From assembly GCF_018873765.1 (NCBI RefSeq), contig NC_057923.1, positions 19,439,913-19,503,912 on the forward strand: 64,000 nucleotides of DNA. The letters are read 5' to 3'. Made by a program: the position numbers and the translations under genes. Positions 11,701-23,471 of the stretch are shown here, piece after piece. The notes below the pieces were generated by a model. That model ran no database searches, was not told the origin of the DNA, and saw nothing but the letters and a program-made list of their open reading frames with translations. The DNA is from Telopea speciosissima. Its lineage: Eukaryota > Streptophyta > Magnoliopsida > Proteales > Proteaceae. The stretch's first letter is position 1, and each line of letters begins with the position of its first letter.

Positions 11701-12603
11701 TTTCTTTGTAATTTTTTTATCAAAATATAAAATAGACTTCCATTAGTTAAATCATAATTGGATTGACTTTCTACTTATTTCAACTGTTGAACTTATGTTG
11801 ATCAGGTAAAACAATGGTTGCTCGAATCCTTGGGCGACTACTCCATATGGTGGGAATTTTACCTACTGATAAAGTAACAGAAGTGCAGAGGACTGATTTG
11901 GTTGGAGAATTTGTTGGGCATACAGGGCCCAAGACTAGAAGAAAGGTACACTGTACTGCTCTATCATGCTGCTGCTTTGCTCTTGAAATCCTGTATTCTA
12001 TTCCACTATGGCAACGAATGAAAGTTCGTTGCGATGACAAATTAAGTGATAAAGAATCATGTGCAGATCAAAGAAGCAGAGGGAGGAATTCTTTTTGTGG
12101 ATGAAGCCTATCGGCTGATACCCATGCAGAAGGCTGATGATAAGGACTATGGGTTAGAGGCCTTAGAGGAGATCATGTCTGTTATGGACAGTGGAAAAGT
12201 CGTCGTCATATTTGCTGGCTACAGTGAACCAATGAAACGGGTAATCTCCTCAAATGAAGGCTTCTGTAGAAGGGTGACCAAATTCTTCTTCTTTAGTGAC
12301 TTCAGTTCTGAAGAACTAGCTCAGATACTCCATCTAAAGTTGAAATATCAAGAAGAGGACAGTTTGCTGTACGGGTTCAAGCTGCACCCATTATGTACTG
12401 TTGATGCTATTTCAAATCTGATAGAGAGAGGAACAACCGAGAAGCAGCGAAAAGACATGAATGGAGGCTTAATAGATCCATTGCTAGTCAATGCTAGAGA
12501 GAACCTGGACCTTAGGCTTGATTTTGACTGTACAGATGCTGATGAGCTACTTACAATCACCCATGAAGATCTAGAAGCAGGCCTTTGGTCGCTATCCCAA
12601 TGA
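8742..12603 (+). CDS. Ankyrin-repeat AAA+ ATPase, CbbX/CfxQ-like (AT3G24530-type)
   Basis: Seven exons join in frame: 8742-8879, 10488-10598, 10712-10810, 10932-11042, 11146-11449, 11806-11945 and 12067-12603. They give 479 residues, close to the roughly 480 I recall for the Arabidopsis homologue. All introns are GT-AG. Residues about 14-170 are ankyrin repeats (TPLHFSAGCGHVEIVKLLL, TPLHMAAKNG, TPLHLAVW, TPLDYL). A charged, probably coiled-coil stretch follows at about 178-212. The AAA+ module has Walker A GNPGTGKT at 250-257, split by intron 5, and Walker B ILFVDEA at 309-315; a conserved FAGYSEPMKRVI segment follows. The family is related to the bacterial and red-algal Rubisco activase CbbX, but the plant substrate is unknown to me. 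There is no obvious transit peptide. Stop is TGA. The frame is intact, so it is probably functional. Intron 1 is 1.6 kb with nothing recognisable in it. Confidence 0.93.
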
Positions 12604-14284
12604 GAAATTTAAGATGAGTAGAATCATCTCACAGAAACAGGTTTTGATACCTAAGATTTAACAAATAGGCATGTCTCACATTCTACCATCTCTAGCTACA
12701 ATAGAATATCTGGATACTGGTGTAAAGTCGGTTTGACAGTTGGTTGGGTTATCCCACTTTTTTGGAGAGAAAAGAGTAGAAAAGTCTCTTGATATCTAGT
12801 GGTGCCATTGTGAAATTTTTATTTTTTTTTCAAATATTCGTTGGCCCATTGTTGCCATTGTAATTTTTTTTAAACTTTTGGTATCAATTAGATTCAAGAG
12901 TAAGCAAGCGATTGAGCCTGGTGAAGTGTTTCTTGAATTTGATGAGATTACTCCAATTAAGCCCATTTCCAATGTCAAAATTCGAGATATGAATAATATG
13001 CAAAATTATTACAACTGCTATATATTCATTTCTTCCTTTGCATATTCTCCTCCTCTTTTTATACTTCCTTTTTATGAGAGACAATATTAGGCGTGTCACA
13101 ATACCAGAAGAAGATAACCAGCAATAACATCAGAGAACAAGAGAAGAAAAAGAATACAATACAGCAAGGACTCTTCAGTCCTTGCGGTAGTAGAGAACTA
13201 GTAGGAAAGTAGCACAACTATACTAACTAGAAACATAATAGAACTAAACAAATGACTACCTGAAGAACTGAAAATAATACCCCTGTGGTATTACAAGCAT
13301 ATAACTCAACAATGTGCAAGAGGTAATCCATTTGACCTGTTTCTGTTTGCTCACTAAGGGATCCCCAACCAGTATTATGTTGGCAAACCAATTTCTGTAT
13401 GTGATGCCACCTTCCGACTCAATGAGAAATAACAGTATGAGTCTTGGTCATTTATTCTGGTTTGATTAGGCAAGAATGCAAGGGTTAGACTAGAAATGCA
13501 ATCTATTATTCAAATTTCCTCTTCGGAAATTTCGAACATAATGGGGCTTTTTGGGCATATAGGTCAAGATTCTTTTTCCCCTCATTTTCCTTCAACGCTT
13601 TGAATTCCACCTTTCATTCATTCTCCTAGAAAGATGTTGCAAAACTCTGTTCCCATCGAGATGAATGGAGTTTTCCCTGTATTTCAACCGGATAACCTAA
13701 CACAGTATGACAATTAATGAATTTTCATCCTTTCACTTGGAAGCTACTGGAACAATCTGTGTGATTTCAACAGGGCATTCTTTTTAAATTTGAGAAAGCA
13801 GTAGGCCTCAAAATCTTCCCCTTTGTGGACTTCCATACTAAGTAATAAGATCTTGTACATTAATTGACCTTAAGATGCAAAATTCAGTGGTCTCTAACAC
13901 ACCTTCCCACCAGGAATGCCATAATCTTCTCCAATGACTGCAATTGTGATCCTGTCTCCAAAAATTATGCTTCCTTGCCACTTTCACTTCATGACATTTG
14001 GTGCCTATCACAAGCATATGACCATAGATAGCCAACCAGAGGGTGGGACTTTGTCGAGGGAATTGCTTCCAATCATCATGATTCATAATTTGCTGGCTAA
14101 TTTCAGCAGTTGAACCAATTCCAGTGCATCAGATGCATTGCTCAAATGTACCTCAAATAAAACTGACCCACGGAGATTGGATATAGACAACATATAACCT
14201 CTGTTTCTGCTACTGACAAAAAAGCAGACTACAGAGACAGTTCATGAAGGGCAACATGATGCATTGCAGAATGCCATTCAAGCA
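12604..14284. other. Convergent intergenic region with possible decayed LTR sequence
   Basis: The 3' UTRs of the ankyrin/AAA gene (+) and the PPR gene (-) should lie at the two ends. A short ORF at 12878-13090 with EPGEVFLEFDEITPIKPI is unrecognised. At about 13094-13320 the sequence has the look of a plant LTR read on the minus strand, including a small hairpin around CAAGGACTCTTCAGTCCTTG, but I could not define its ends. Confidence 0.35.
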
Positions 14285-16645
14285 TTAGGAAAATCCAGCC
14301 AGCTTCATATCCTTGACTACCAGATCTAGTTTCTCAGATAACCCAGCTCTTCGATACCCGGCAACTAATAAATCAAAGGTGGATTTTGTGATCAAGTAAG
14401 AGCCATGTATTCGTTCCAGAAACATTTCCAACCTCTCATAGGCAGACCTCCTGAAGTATGAGCATATAATCTTCTCGATGTCATCAGGGCAGGTGAATGA
14501 CATCCCTACCTTCAGCATTCTCCCAACACAATACTCCACATCATCCAATCTGTCTGCTGAGGCATACATCCTTATAATCCCACAGTGCACCTGTGGCAGA
14601 ACTCTAGGATCGGGATTGGACATTGCTAGAACTCCTAGTAGTTCCTCCATTTCTTCCACTTTCCCTTGTTCCAAATACAAAGCAAGGAGCTTCTCTGCCA
14701 TCTTCCCATTCAGCCCCCATCCTCCATCCAACAAGAACTTCAAAAATACTTTGATTTTACCAAGTTTCTTCCTTTCACATAATCCATCAAGCATAGTTTC
14801 CAGTATGGCTACTGTAGGTGTAATTCCTGACAACATCATTTCTTCATAAAACCTATCAGCAGTATCGAAGTCTTTTGATTTGACCAAGCCTAAGATGACA
14901 GATTCATACACTTGAATGTCTGAACAAAATCCAGCAGCCTTTCTCGCTGAGAACCAGGCTTGCATGGCCTTAGCATCACCCAATTTTGAATAGAAAGAAA
15001 TAAAGGCATTATAAGTGACAGAATTGGGTTTGTAGTCCTCAGATCTTTCCATGATCTCGAACAAGCTGAGGGCTGTCATTACATTACCTGAAGACAAGCA
15101 AGTAGAGATCAGAGAGTTGAGAACAGTCGAAGTAGGTCTGATTCCGTGAGCCTCCATGGAAGTACAGACCCGCATTGCAAATGGGACGTTCTGAGCCTTC
15201 TCGCAGAGAGAAATAAGCTCAGAATAACAATGATGATCTCTCTCATGTTTTTTCAGCATCTTCTCTAACTTCCATTCCAAGACCTGGTTAGTTAAAAATT
15301 AAATTGGACCAAAAGTTTAGCAATGGAATTCATGATATAATTCAACAAAATTATGTGGCCCCCACTTAAGACTTTCAATTATTAAAATGAGATGCAGAAA
15401 GAACTTCAGTGTTAAGGGAAAGGGGGGAGGGAGGAACTACACTTAAAGAGCTCCTGCCAAAAATGTACTGTCACATGTGAGCAGATATTTGGGGGAAAAA
15501 AAAAAAAAGAAGACTCAAATTAAAACGACAGCAAATTGAATAGCTGATATAATGGATATACTAGGGAAAGTGGGTATTTCAGGAATGCAGTGGGCAATGC
15601 TGAAGACATTTATGAACTTACAAATAATATAAATTATGCAATTTCAATTCTCAATAAGAACTAAGAAACAAAAGCATTTACTTGATCCCAGGAGATCCAA
15701 GTGCAAATTTCCTTTTGTGGACAATTCAACAGCTTCTTAAAACAACACTAGAAAATCATCCTATTCTCCAAGGTTGTGCTTGACTGCTTTGTTGACACCT
15801 GGAATGAATTTTTTTTATTTTTTGAATTACCATGATATTTGTCTGCCTCTGAAAGTCTATGTTTCAGATGGGATACATCTAGGCTCATAGTCTTCTTAAT
15901 CAAAATTAAAAGTAGGGTCAATCTTAGGTTTAAACGAAGTTAAACCATTTTTATTCTTTATTCAATATAATTCGAATTATGGAGAAATTTCTCCTTTTTC
16001 TGGGTGGACTGAAGAGCAGATGTGCACATATACTAGGGCAAACCAAAACGAATTATTTTATAACAGGAAACAACCAACCGCAGCCCAAATCAATCCAAAC
16101 AAATTAAACCAAATCTAAATATGGGAAATTGAATTACTGTTTCTAAGTTTATTAATTACAAATTGGTATCCAGAGAACCAACGATCATGAAGCTGTGACT
16201 GAGGTAAAAAGAAAAAGGAAAATAAATATGGAACAGTCCATGATTTCCAAGAAGAATCACTATTATGGTAACTCCAAGAAATATAAAATCACAAGGCCAA
16301 GCAGTTGTCTTTCAATTGAAGAGAGAAATTCAAAACCCAAAAAGGGAAGGGGGAGAGAGATGGTGATTAGAACATTACCAGCTGGGCTTTCTGAGGAGAA
16401 GACGACCTGAGCGCAGTGACAAGGGGTCCCCAAGAGAAGGGATGATTACTGAGCTTCAAATCCTCCTCGAAGTCCAAAGCTATTTTGAATCCGGAGATTG
16501 GTTCTTGAAGCAATCTGAGGAGCAAAGGTTCGGATTTGGATGATTTATTACATACCAAAATCTGAGAAGTGGTGGGTAGAATCCCAAATGGCCGCCTGAG
16601 ACCCCTTTTCATAACGGATTTTAAAACCCCATTACCCAAAACCAT
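14285..16645 (-). CDS. P-class pentatricopeptide repeat (PPR) protein
   Basis: Two exons on the minus strand: 16645-16379 (ATG at 16645-16643) and 15283-14285 (TAA at 14287-14285). They are joined by a GT-AG intron of about 1.1 kb in phase 0 and give 421 residues. The N-terminus is basic and hydroxyl-rich (VLKSVMKRGLRRPFGILPTT), consistent with an organelle transit peptide. Helical PPR repeats follow in exon 2: SYR-like repeats such as CYSELISLCEKAQNVPFAMR, TVLNSLISTCLSSGNVMTAL, SVTYNAFISFYSKLGDAKAM, YESVILGLVKSKDFDTADRF, and STFDLLVAGYRRAGLSEKLD near the end. P-class PPR proteins bind organellar RNA and act in stability, splicing or translation. There is no E or DYW domain. I cannot name the orthologue. 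The frame is intact. Confidence 0.9.
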
Positions 16646-16817
16646 TTCTTGTTCTTCTCCTCAAATCTCAGTAGTAACTTCAAAGAATCACAAGCTCTCG
16701 CTCATGAGTCATGACTCAACCCGGACCTTTATCTGCTCCATTTCCTAGACGGAAATGACCATCCTATCCCTGTCCGAACACATTGCCAGGATGGGATTTA
16801 GATCCACCCCTCTCTAT
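16646..16817 (-). promoter_or_regulatory. Presumed promoter and leader of the PPR gene
   Basis: This short non-coding stretch lies upstream of the PPR start codon and is bounded on the far side by a hAT-type MITE. No clear TATA box was seen. Regulatory function is inferred from position only. Confidence 0.35.
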
Positions 16818-17093
16818 TAGGGCTGTAAACGGATCGGATTTGGCTCAGATAGTGCTATATTCGCATCAGCATCCGATTAGCTATTGGACGGATTCGGATA
16901 GTGCTAAATGGATACGGACATAGATACGGATCGAATATTTTATCCGTTTGCATGTAAATATAGCTTTTCAGATAGCTATAGCCTATCCGTATCCACATCC
17001 GCATCCGTTTAGCTTTCGGACGGATTCGGATAGTGCTAAATGAATACAGACACGAATACGAAAACAGATTTCGGCTATTCATTTACACCCCTA
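16818..17093. mobile_element. hAT-type MITE (GGATCGGATTTGG / CGGATTCGGATA family)
   Basis: The ends read TAGGGCTGTAAACGGATCGG and, on the complement, TAGGGGTGTAAATGAATAGC. The flanks CTCTCTAT (16810-16817) and CTCTTTAT (17094-17101) form an 8-bp target duplication with one mismatch. The interior repeats CGGACGGATTCGGATAGTGC. It lies about 170 bp upstream of the PPR start codon. Confidence 0.75.
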
Positions 17094-17617
17094 CTCTTTA
17101 TTAGAGGAACTTGAGAAAATCGAGCGGATCAAAAATACGACTCAACCCTAAACGATAGTAAAATGTCCAAATAATCACAAGGGTCTCTCATAACTCATAA
17201 GACACTGCCAAGGACATGTTTTTTCCGAATATTTGTGATTAGATAAATAGGACATGGTCTATAATCTAGATTCCAATTTTTTTTTTCAAAAATTGGAATC
17301 AGATCAATTGAATCGGCCCATTCTGATCAGAATCAATCATGACTAATCTCGATTTTGGATGTTCCAATGTGGCTGATTTTAGGGTTTTTAGGATGGGATC
17401 ACTGGGTTTCAGATCTGAAGGGCTGATTCTGATGTTTTTATGGCCGATTTCGATTTGACCTGGATCAGAATTAGATCTATTCAACCCCAATTTCGAGTTT
17501 AAAATCCTTTGTCTAGATTACCCATGTACCTATTTCAAAGTTTAATTCAACCAAATGTCTTCTGTAACATGCATCTCATGTATATCCATGCATATGTAAT
17601 AGAAGTCTCTAGGAACA
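17094..17617. repeat. Decayed dispersed repeat (related to 52475-52670)
   Basis: The segment 17280-17480 contains AAAAATTGGAATCAGATCAA and CAGATCTGAAGGGCTGATTC. Very similar phrases recur at 52480-52640. It is an AT-rich, non-coding repeat of unknown class. Nothing else is visible in this stretch. Confidence 0.5.
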
Positions 17618-18415
17618 AGGTTATAAATCTCGGTTTCGACTTTCGACTAGCCAAAAATCAAGATTTGGTCAAAACTGTTCGAAATCTGGGTTTTTTTCCC
17701 AATTAACTCGAGTTGGTGGTTTTGAGGCTTAGAAATGTTTTTTTTTTTATGTTTTAATTTTTTCTATACAACCTATTTTTTTATATTTTAAACACAATGC
17801 ATGAACTATTTTCACAAAAAAAAAAAAAAAAAACAAACATTAGAAATGGTAGCTATGATTATTGAACCAAGTTTAGTGTAGGAACAATATATTAAGAATC
17901 ATGATTGTCAAGGACAACACTTATTTATGTCAAATATCATTTAAGTAAATATTTTTTAGAATTTTATGTTTCGGTCAAACCTTATTTGGTGTGTACGAAT
18001 GTTGTTTGAAATTACTCTGAATGAAATTTTTATTTTTTTTTTCCAATATTAAAACAAATGAATATTTAACGGCACTTTTGGTTTTAACAATGTTTTACCA
18101 TATAAGATTTATGTAATTTTTAGAGAAAAATCCCAACATTTAAAAATTGAAAATTGCACCTATCACAGAAAATCCAGTTTTTGTTGAACTAGGGGTTAGT
18201 TAACTTTTAATCCTTTTGAAATTTTATTTTTTAACTATTTTTATTGGATTCAAATAGGGGATATTTGCTTATTTATGAATAATATCTTAAGTAAATGAAA
18301 TAATAAATATAAAAACATTTACTTTAATGAAATAGGTGTTCAGGTCAAAACTTGTGAAATATAGACTGTTTCAGTCGAAACCTGATCGAAACAGATCGAG
18401 ATGAGGTGCAAATAC
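17618..18415 (+). mobile_element. Dispersed non-autonomous element, older copy of the family at 60965-61800
   Basis: From about 17618 (CAAGGTTATAAATCTCGG) to about 18415 (AAACAGATCGAGATGAGG) the sequence matches, in opposite orientation, the element inside the PERK intron. Shared blocks include GAATATTTAACGGCAC-type sequence, CTAGGGGTTAGTTAACTTTT and ATAATATCTTAAGTAAATGA. It carries A and T tracts that the other copy lacks. It has no coding capacity. The exact ends and any target duplication are not clear. Confidence 0.65.
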
Positions 18416-19462
18416 TTTATTGTTTTTGATATAAGAGTGTCCCCTATTGCTCTGGTATTCGCCTTTTTACACATCATAATCACTGATGAAAGCTTTGATC
18501 CAAGAAGTTGGTTGGGTATATGTCATCATGTATAATAACAATTTTGTTTCAATTTTCATGGGCTTTGGATATGCAAGATGTGCTCAAGAAGCATAGGCTA
18601 GAGAAATTACAATAAGGAATTAATGAAGTAGTGCCAATGGGAAGCAACAGTATAGAAGCTTGGACATATTTGCAATAACTTATCAATTGCCTAAGAGAGA
18701 GAGAGAGAAGAACACCAATAGCCATGAGAATGTTTTTCATTTTCTTAAATACTCATATGGCTTTAGAACAATTTTGGTTTGTAATACTTGTAAAACAGGG
18801 CAGGAACCTCATTTCGATAGAGCACACAACTTGACCACTAAAGCCAGAACTCAGAAAGAACCAAGGCCACTTCACAAGGGTAGGGTACATGATTAAAGTA
18901 GTTTGAGGTTTCAACGAAAAGAATATTATCTCAAGCATTTTGCAAAGTCGAACGTAAAAACATAAAATGTGACAATCCTAGAACAGAGCACATGAAAGAA
19001 ACTGAAATAATTAATTTCATCGCATTAAATTGGGTTTGATGGACACACATCAAATGTTAATAAGTCCAACAGTATTTAATGTGGATTTCTCCATCAACAA
19101 TGGATCATACTCTCTTGGATTGTCCTTTTATGAGGGTAGTTTGGTTTGGAAGCTCATTTATGTGGTTTCATCTGCTCTCTCTCCATCCATCTCTCCCTGC
19201 ATCTCTCTTTGGATTCAAGGTTGGAGCTCAATTATGAAGCAATGTAAGTCTACTCGTAGACGTGTTATTGGAGTATGTTTCTATATTTTCTAGTATTTGT
19301 ATATTGCTAAGAACGACCTTTCGAAAGACATGGTCCCCTTTGAAAGTCATCAGGACTACGGAACTCGCCCATCATGAGTATATTCCTCTATTGGAGACCA
19401 TCCACATCTCATCAGGCCCAATCAACCATTAAGATGGTTTCCAACCACCCATAGGGATAATA
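18416..19462. other. Intergenic, nothing recognised
   Basis: AT-rich sequence. The only low-complexity piece is a short GA microsatellite near 18691-18708. Small ORFs, including one at 19030-19293, show no recognisable domain; the latter lies just upstream of LINE-type RNase H sequence and may be decayed LINE. Confidence 0.35.
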
Positions 19463-19800
19463 AAGATCAATTGTGATGCTTCCCTTCCCCTAGATTGCAC
19501 CAAAGGAGGATTAGGTGTCATAATGAAAGTTCACCATGGAGTACTTCTTCAGGATGTATCAACCGGTTACTTTTCACTCTATTGCTCCTGGCGAGGCAAT
19601 TGCGATTCGTTCTAGTTTACTCTATGCTATATATATTTGAAGGATATGATCAAATTATTGTAGAGTCAGATTGTAGACAAGTGATGCTTTTTCTCCTCGT
19701 CGGCAATCACCCTACTTATCGAGATCGGCCATCTGATCCAATACATTCGCAACCTCAAGTCTTACTTTCATTCTTCAATCATTAATTCTACGGAAAAAAG
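19463..19800 (+). pseudogene. LINE-type RNase H domain remnant
   Basis: Frame at 19463 reads KINCDASLPLDCTKGGLGVI and continues to a stop near 19608. It resumes in another frame with VESDC-type sequence near 19660-19680. The CDAS aspartate and the GGLGV strand are the start of the RVT_3 RNase H fold used by plant LINEs. Stops and frame changes show it is dead. No tail or target duplication was found. Confidence 0.65.
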
Positions 19801-20004
19801 TCGCAGCGCAATCGATAAAGTACCTTAAGCGCACCACTAAACGCGACGGATGAATCTCAGCTGTTGAGATTTATCTTGTGAATTGTAACAGTTCAAACCA
19901 CTGACAAGGGAACCGGCATTTTACAGTTAGCTTAACCGGTTACAACTAAAAAAAAATACCCTTTACCGGAAACACCGGAGGGAATTATATTGAAAAGAAA
20001 AAAA

Positions 20005-20515
20005 AAAAAAGAAGAATTTTGGAGGACGAAGCTCACTATCTGTGTTTTTGGTCTGGAAAGGGTAGGTTTTTCGGCAATCCATCTTCCGGCGATCCTTATT
20101 CAGTTGATCACCTTAAAATCTCAGTATATTGTGAAGGTTAGACGTCTATCCCACTCCTGTCGATCTTTGTTCCTCTATTGAAATCATTGTTCATATAACT
20201 AGGGTTTCAAGCGTTAGTTCTCTATTTCTTTCTCTCACTTCCTCATTTTATGCATTATAAATCTGAAGTTGAAGAGTTTCATATGTTTAGGAGTTGATAA
20301 ACTGATGAATTTTTATCTTAACATTGAAAAGGAAAAAAAAAAAAATTTTGGAGGAACGATGGTCGCGATCTGTGTTTTTGGTCTGGAAAGGGTAGTTTTT
20401 CGGCGATCCTTATTCAATTGATCACCGGTAAAATCTCGGTGTCTGAAGGTTAGACATCTCTCCCACTCCTGTCGATCTTTCTTCCTCTATTGAAATCATT
20501 GCTCTATTGAAAGGG
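20005..20515. repeat. Tandem duplication of a leader-like segment (about 185 bp, two copies)
   Basis: Copy 1 is about 20013-20190 and copy 2 about 20344-20505. Both contain ATCTGTGTTTTTGGTCTGGA, then TTTTTCGGC, CGATCCTTATTCA and CCCACTCCTGTCGATCTTT. Both are preceded by an A-rich tract. The style resembles a plant 5' UTR and first intron, but no ORF follows directly. Confidence 0.7.
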
Positions 20516-21983
20516 TAGGTTCTCTGGTTCTTTAATTTTTGGTGTCAAGAATGGAAGAAGGGTGTTGAAGTCTTAAACAGTTTAATTTTATCAAATACAA
20601 TCTGCAAATGATGAAGGTCTATTCTTGTGTGTTGATAGCATTGAGGAGTATGTATGTAGTAATGTTGGATCTTGAGTCTTCTCTGTTGTTTGGAAAACCA
20701 CATCTATAGTTTCTTAAAGTTTGGATGTGATGATAATTCATGTTAGGGTTACTATTAGCTAGCAGCTACTCTCAAATGGTTTGCATTATTGCATTTTGAT
20801 ATCTTTTCTTCATTATTGTGTTGTCCCCCCCAGCACCTATAGACTTTGGTTTACATAAATCTCCCTCTAAACACTGCATTTGGTACCAGGAAGAGGCATG
20901 ATTCAGTCACAGAGACTTTGATGCTTCATTTCTGATGGATTACTATACTTAAAAGCAATCAGAGGTTTTAAATAATGTATTGGTAGAACTTCACCAATAC
21001 TTAGAAGCAGACATCGGGTGATGGTTAGGAGCTGTCTTAGGGCAGATAAATAATGTTTGGAGTAATGTATTGGTAGAACTCCACCATAGTCATTGCCATT
21101 AGCCCCATCCTCAACTACAATTGCAGGATCCAAGATGTATGAGGGCACAATTTATGATCCATAAGAAAGTGGAGTGGGGAAATATGCAGGTGCAATAATG
21201 GGTTGTGGAAAGATGGGGAATGGAAAAGTATGGTTGTTGAACAAAATACTGTTCAATCAATGCCAATTTTAGGTCTAGGGAAATGTGGGTTGTAATGAAT
21301 GTAAACAGGTTGAAACCAAGGCATGTAGTAGATAATAGATCCATTATCAGAACTGTTCAACTTGAGATTGAACTGTTGGTTTAGTTGGAGCAGAACTGTT
21401 GACAAATCTGTTTCACTTGGCAAGTACTTAGGAACAAAATTGTTGGTTCAGTTGGAGCACTTATAATGCCATGTACAGCTTTAGCTGCTAATCCCACTAC
21501 AACCCAAACCCAAGATAATTAATCTTCAGATATATATCAGTAAGAAGAAACAATTGTAAACAAAAAAAACTTAAATTAACCTTGCATTCATCTGCACATA
21601 ACTCAATCTTATTAGTTGAAATTTATGCTTTGATTGTAGAACATAACTGCTCACATGTTCTATGGTTATGAGACTTCTACACCTTGGCACAATCATATGC
21701 TTTAACATAGACAGAGCCATACAAAACTTTGCTTAACACTGTCATCCCTAGGTGATCATGAAGAGGTAATGCACCTCCCTTACACAGTTCCTTCAGATTC
21801 CATTAGCCAAGCCCCCAAACACCCCGAAGGTTCAAACAACATCAGTTTCTCCCTCATCAGTTCCCATGGATAATTCCACCCATTAAGGCCTCATCCAGCC
21901 CAGATTTGCACCATGCATTTATTTGTTGTGTAATATTATTGGTATTGAGAAGCTGAAAGTTTTAGAGGAAGTTTATGGCTTAA
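20516..21983. other. Intergenic, small repeats only
   Basis: TAATGTATTGGTAGAACT occurs twice, near 20973 and 21063. GTTGGTT(C/T)AGTTGGAGCA also recurs near 21376 and 21441. No gene is recognised. The minus-strand ORFs at 20903-21344 have no motif. Confidence 0.4.
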
Positions 21984-21992
21984 AAATTCTAA

Positions 21993-23462
21993 GGGAAAAT
22001 ATCATCCCCCTCCCCTCTAAGTTTCCTTAATATCAACCTAGTACCCAAGTTTTGAAAAATAATAATGCCCCCTCTACTTTTTAAGGATTCTATCAATCGT
22101 ATCCATTCCGTTAAAAAACACCATTAAGTGATGTCAGCAGCCTTAATATATTCATTTAAACTCTAAAATGCCCTTATGTAATGTGATTTTTCAATATTAC
22201 CCCTATTAACAAGAGACTAAAATAGAAAAAGACAATAATACCCTCATCTCTAACCCCATACCCTTCTTTCTTTTTTCTTCTTCCTCCTGCAAATTTTTTT
22301 TCTTTCTTTTTCTACAATTCGTTTAGGGTTGTAAAAAAATAAAAAATCAAATGGATCCCATGATCTCATCTCGTCTCCAATGTCAACAAAAACCTCACGA
22401 CAGATACGCACAAGGGTTTCAAGTAGGATCTCCCCAACAACACCTAAATCACCGTTAATACTATGGCCTTGATTTTGGTAATTCCATCTGCTCTCCGATT
22501 TCTAGGTTATCAATTTTGTAAGTCAAAAGATAGTCGGACCTTACAGTGATGGAGTTAAAACACTTTTCTCTTTATTTGACGGTGAGATAGTAGAAGTAGA
22601 TCATGTGGGAAAGTAACTTGCACTTTCAACAAACACTTTAAAATAGGGGGATCGATCATTAGGAGGATTTTATAAGCAGGGTTCGAGGATTCATAACTGA
22701 ATTGCCCGAATCGGCGGATCCTAATTCTGATTTCCACCGATTACTGAATCCAATTTTAAGTTTTTATAAACAGATTCAACTCGATTCTGGTTCTGGCTAA
22801 TTGGGAACGAAATCCAATCTAAATCAATACCAGTCCTGAATCCTAATTCTGAATTTGTTGAACCTTTCTATAAGGACCTCAAACCTTATTCTTGGTTCTC
22901 AATGCACTCACCTGCTCTGTTCCACACTTACTTCGTTTCTGCTCTTGATTTCCTCTTCCTGCAATTTTAATTCCCACCCAATTCAAAGCAATGGAGAGTG
23001 AAGCTGACAAATCCAAGAAGAAAGAGAAAATTTGCATTCCCCCAAAGAGAGGGCAAATCAAAAGGAGGATAGAAATCTCTTGGAAGGAGTCCAGTTGGGA
23101 TCTAATTCTATGAAAGCAGTTGTAGTTTCATCGTAGGCGTTGGTGGTTTTTGTTGACATTCAAACTTTAATTCCCATTTGAATCTGGGTCGGAGGTGAAA
23201 TGGGCATGAAAAAGAGTGGTCAAAGAGGAAGGAGAGGAGATGGATTCATGAGAGGCAAAAGGTATGGCGGTGGTGGAAAACCAGAAGAAGAAGAAGAAAA
23301 AAGGTATTATCATCTTTTGAACTGTTGTTTTAACACTGTTAGCCACTTAGGGTACAGTTGATAGAGTCTTTCAAAAGTAAGGGAGGGTATTATCATTATT
23401 CAAAACTTGGGTACCGAATTGATATTATGGATACTTAGAGGGGAGGGGGATGATATTTTTCC
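21993..23462. mobile_element. Mutator-like element (MULE) with long TIRs and perfect 9-bp target duplication
   Basis: The termini are inverted repeats of roughly 110 bp: GGGAAAATATCATCCCCCTC on the left, and GGAAAAATATCATCCCCCTC on the complement of the right. Similarity continues through GTACCCAAGTTTTGAA to the CTATCAA(T/C)(C/T)GTA region. The 9-bp duplication AAATTCTAA lies at 21984-21992 and 23463-23471. Long TIRs with a 9-bp duplication are diagnostic of MULEs. The element is 1470 bp and has no transposase. It contains a 40-codon ORF at 22991-23113 with ICIPPKRGQIKRRI, possibly a captured host fragment. Confidence 0.88.
22991..23113 (+). pseudogene. Possible captured host ORF inside the MULE
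   Basis: A 40-codon ORF begins MESEADKSKKKEKICIPPKR and continues GQIKRRI before drifting to a TGA. The IPPKRGQIK segment reminds me of small basic plant proteins of unknown function that begin with a PRRG-type motif. It lies between MULE TIRs, which suggests capture. The resemblance is weak and the ORF may be meaningless. Confidence 0.3.
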
Positions 23463-23471
23463 AAATTCTAA

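Noticed and set aside
13094-13320. Solo LTR in minus orientation
   Set aside because: The sequence looks LTR-like but neither TG/CA ends nor a 5-bp duplication could be fixed.
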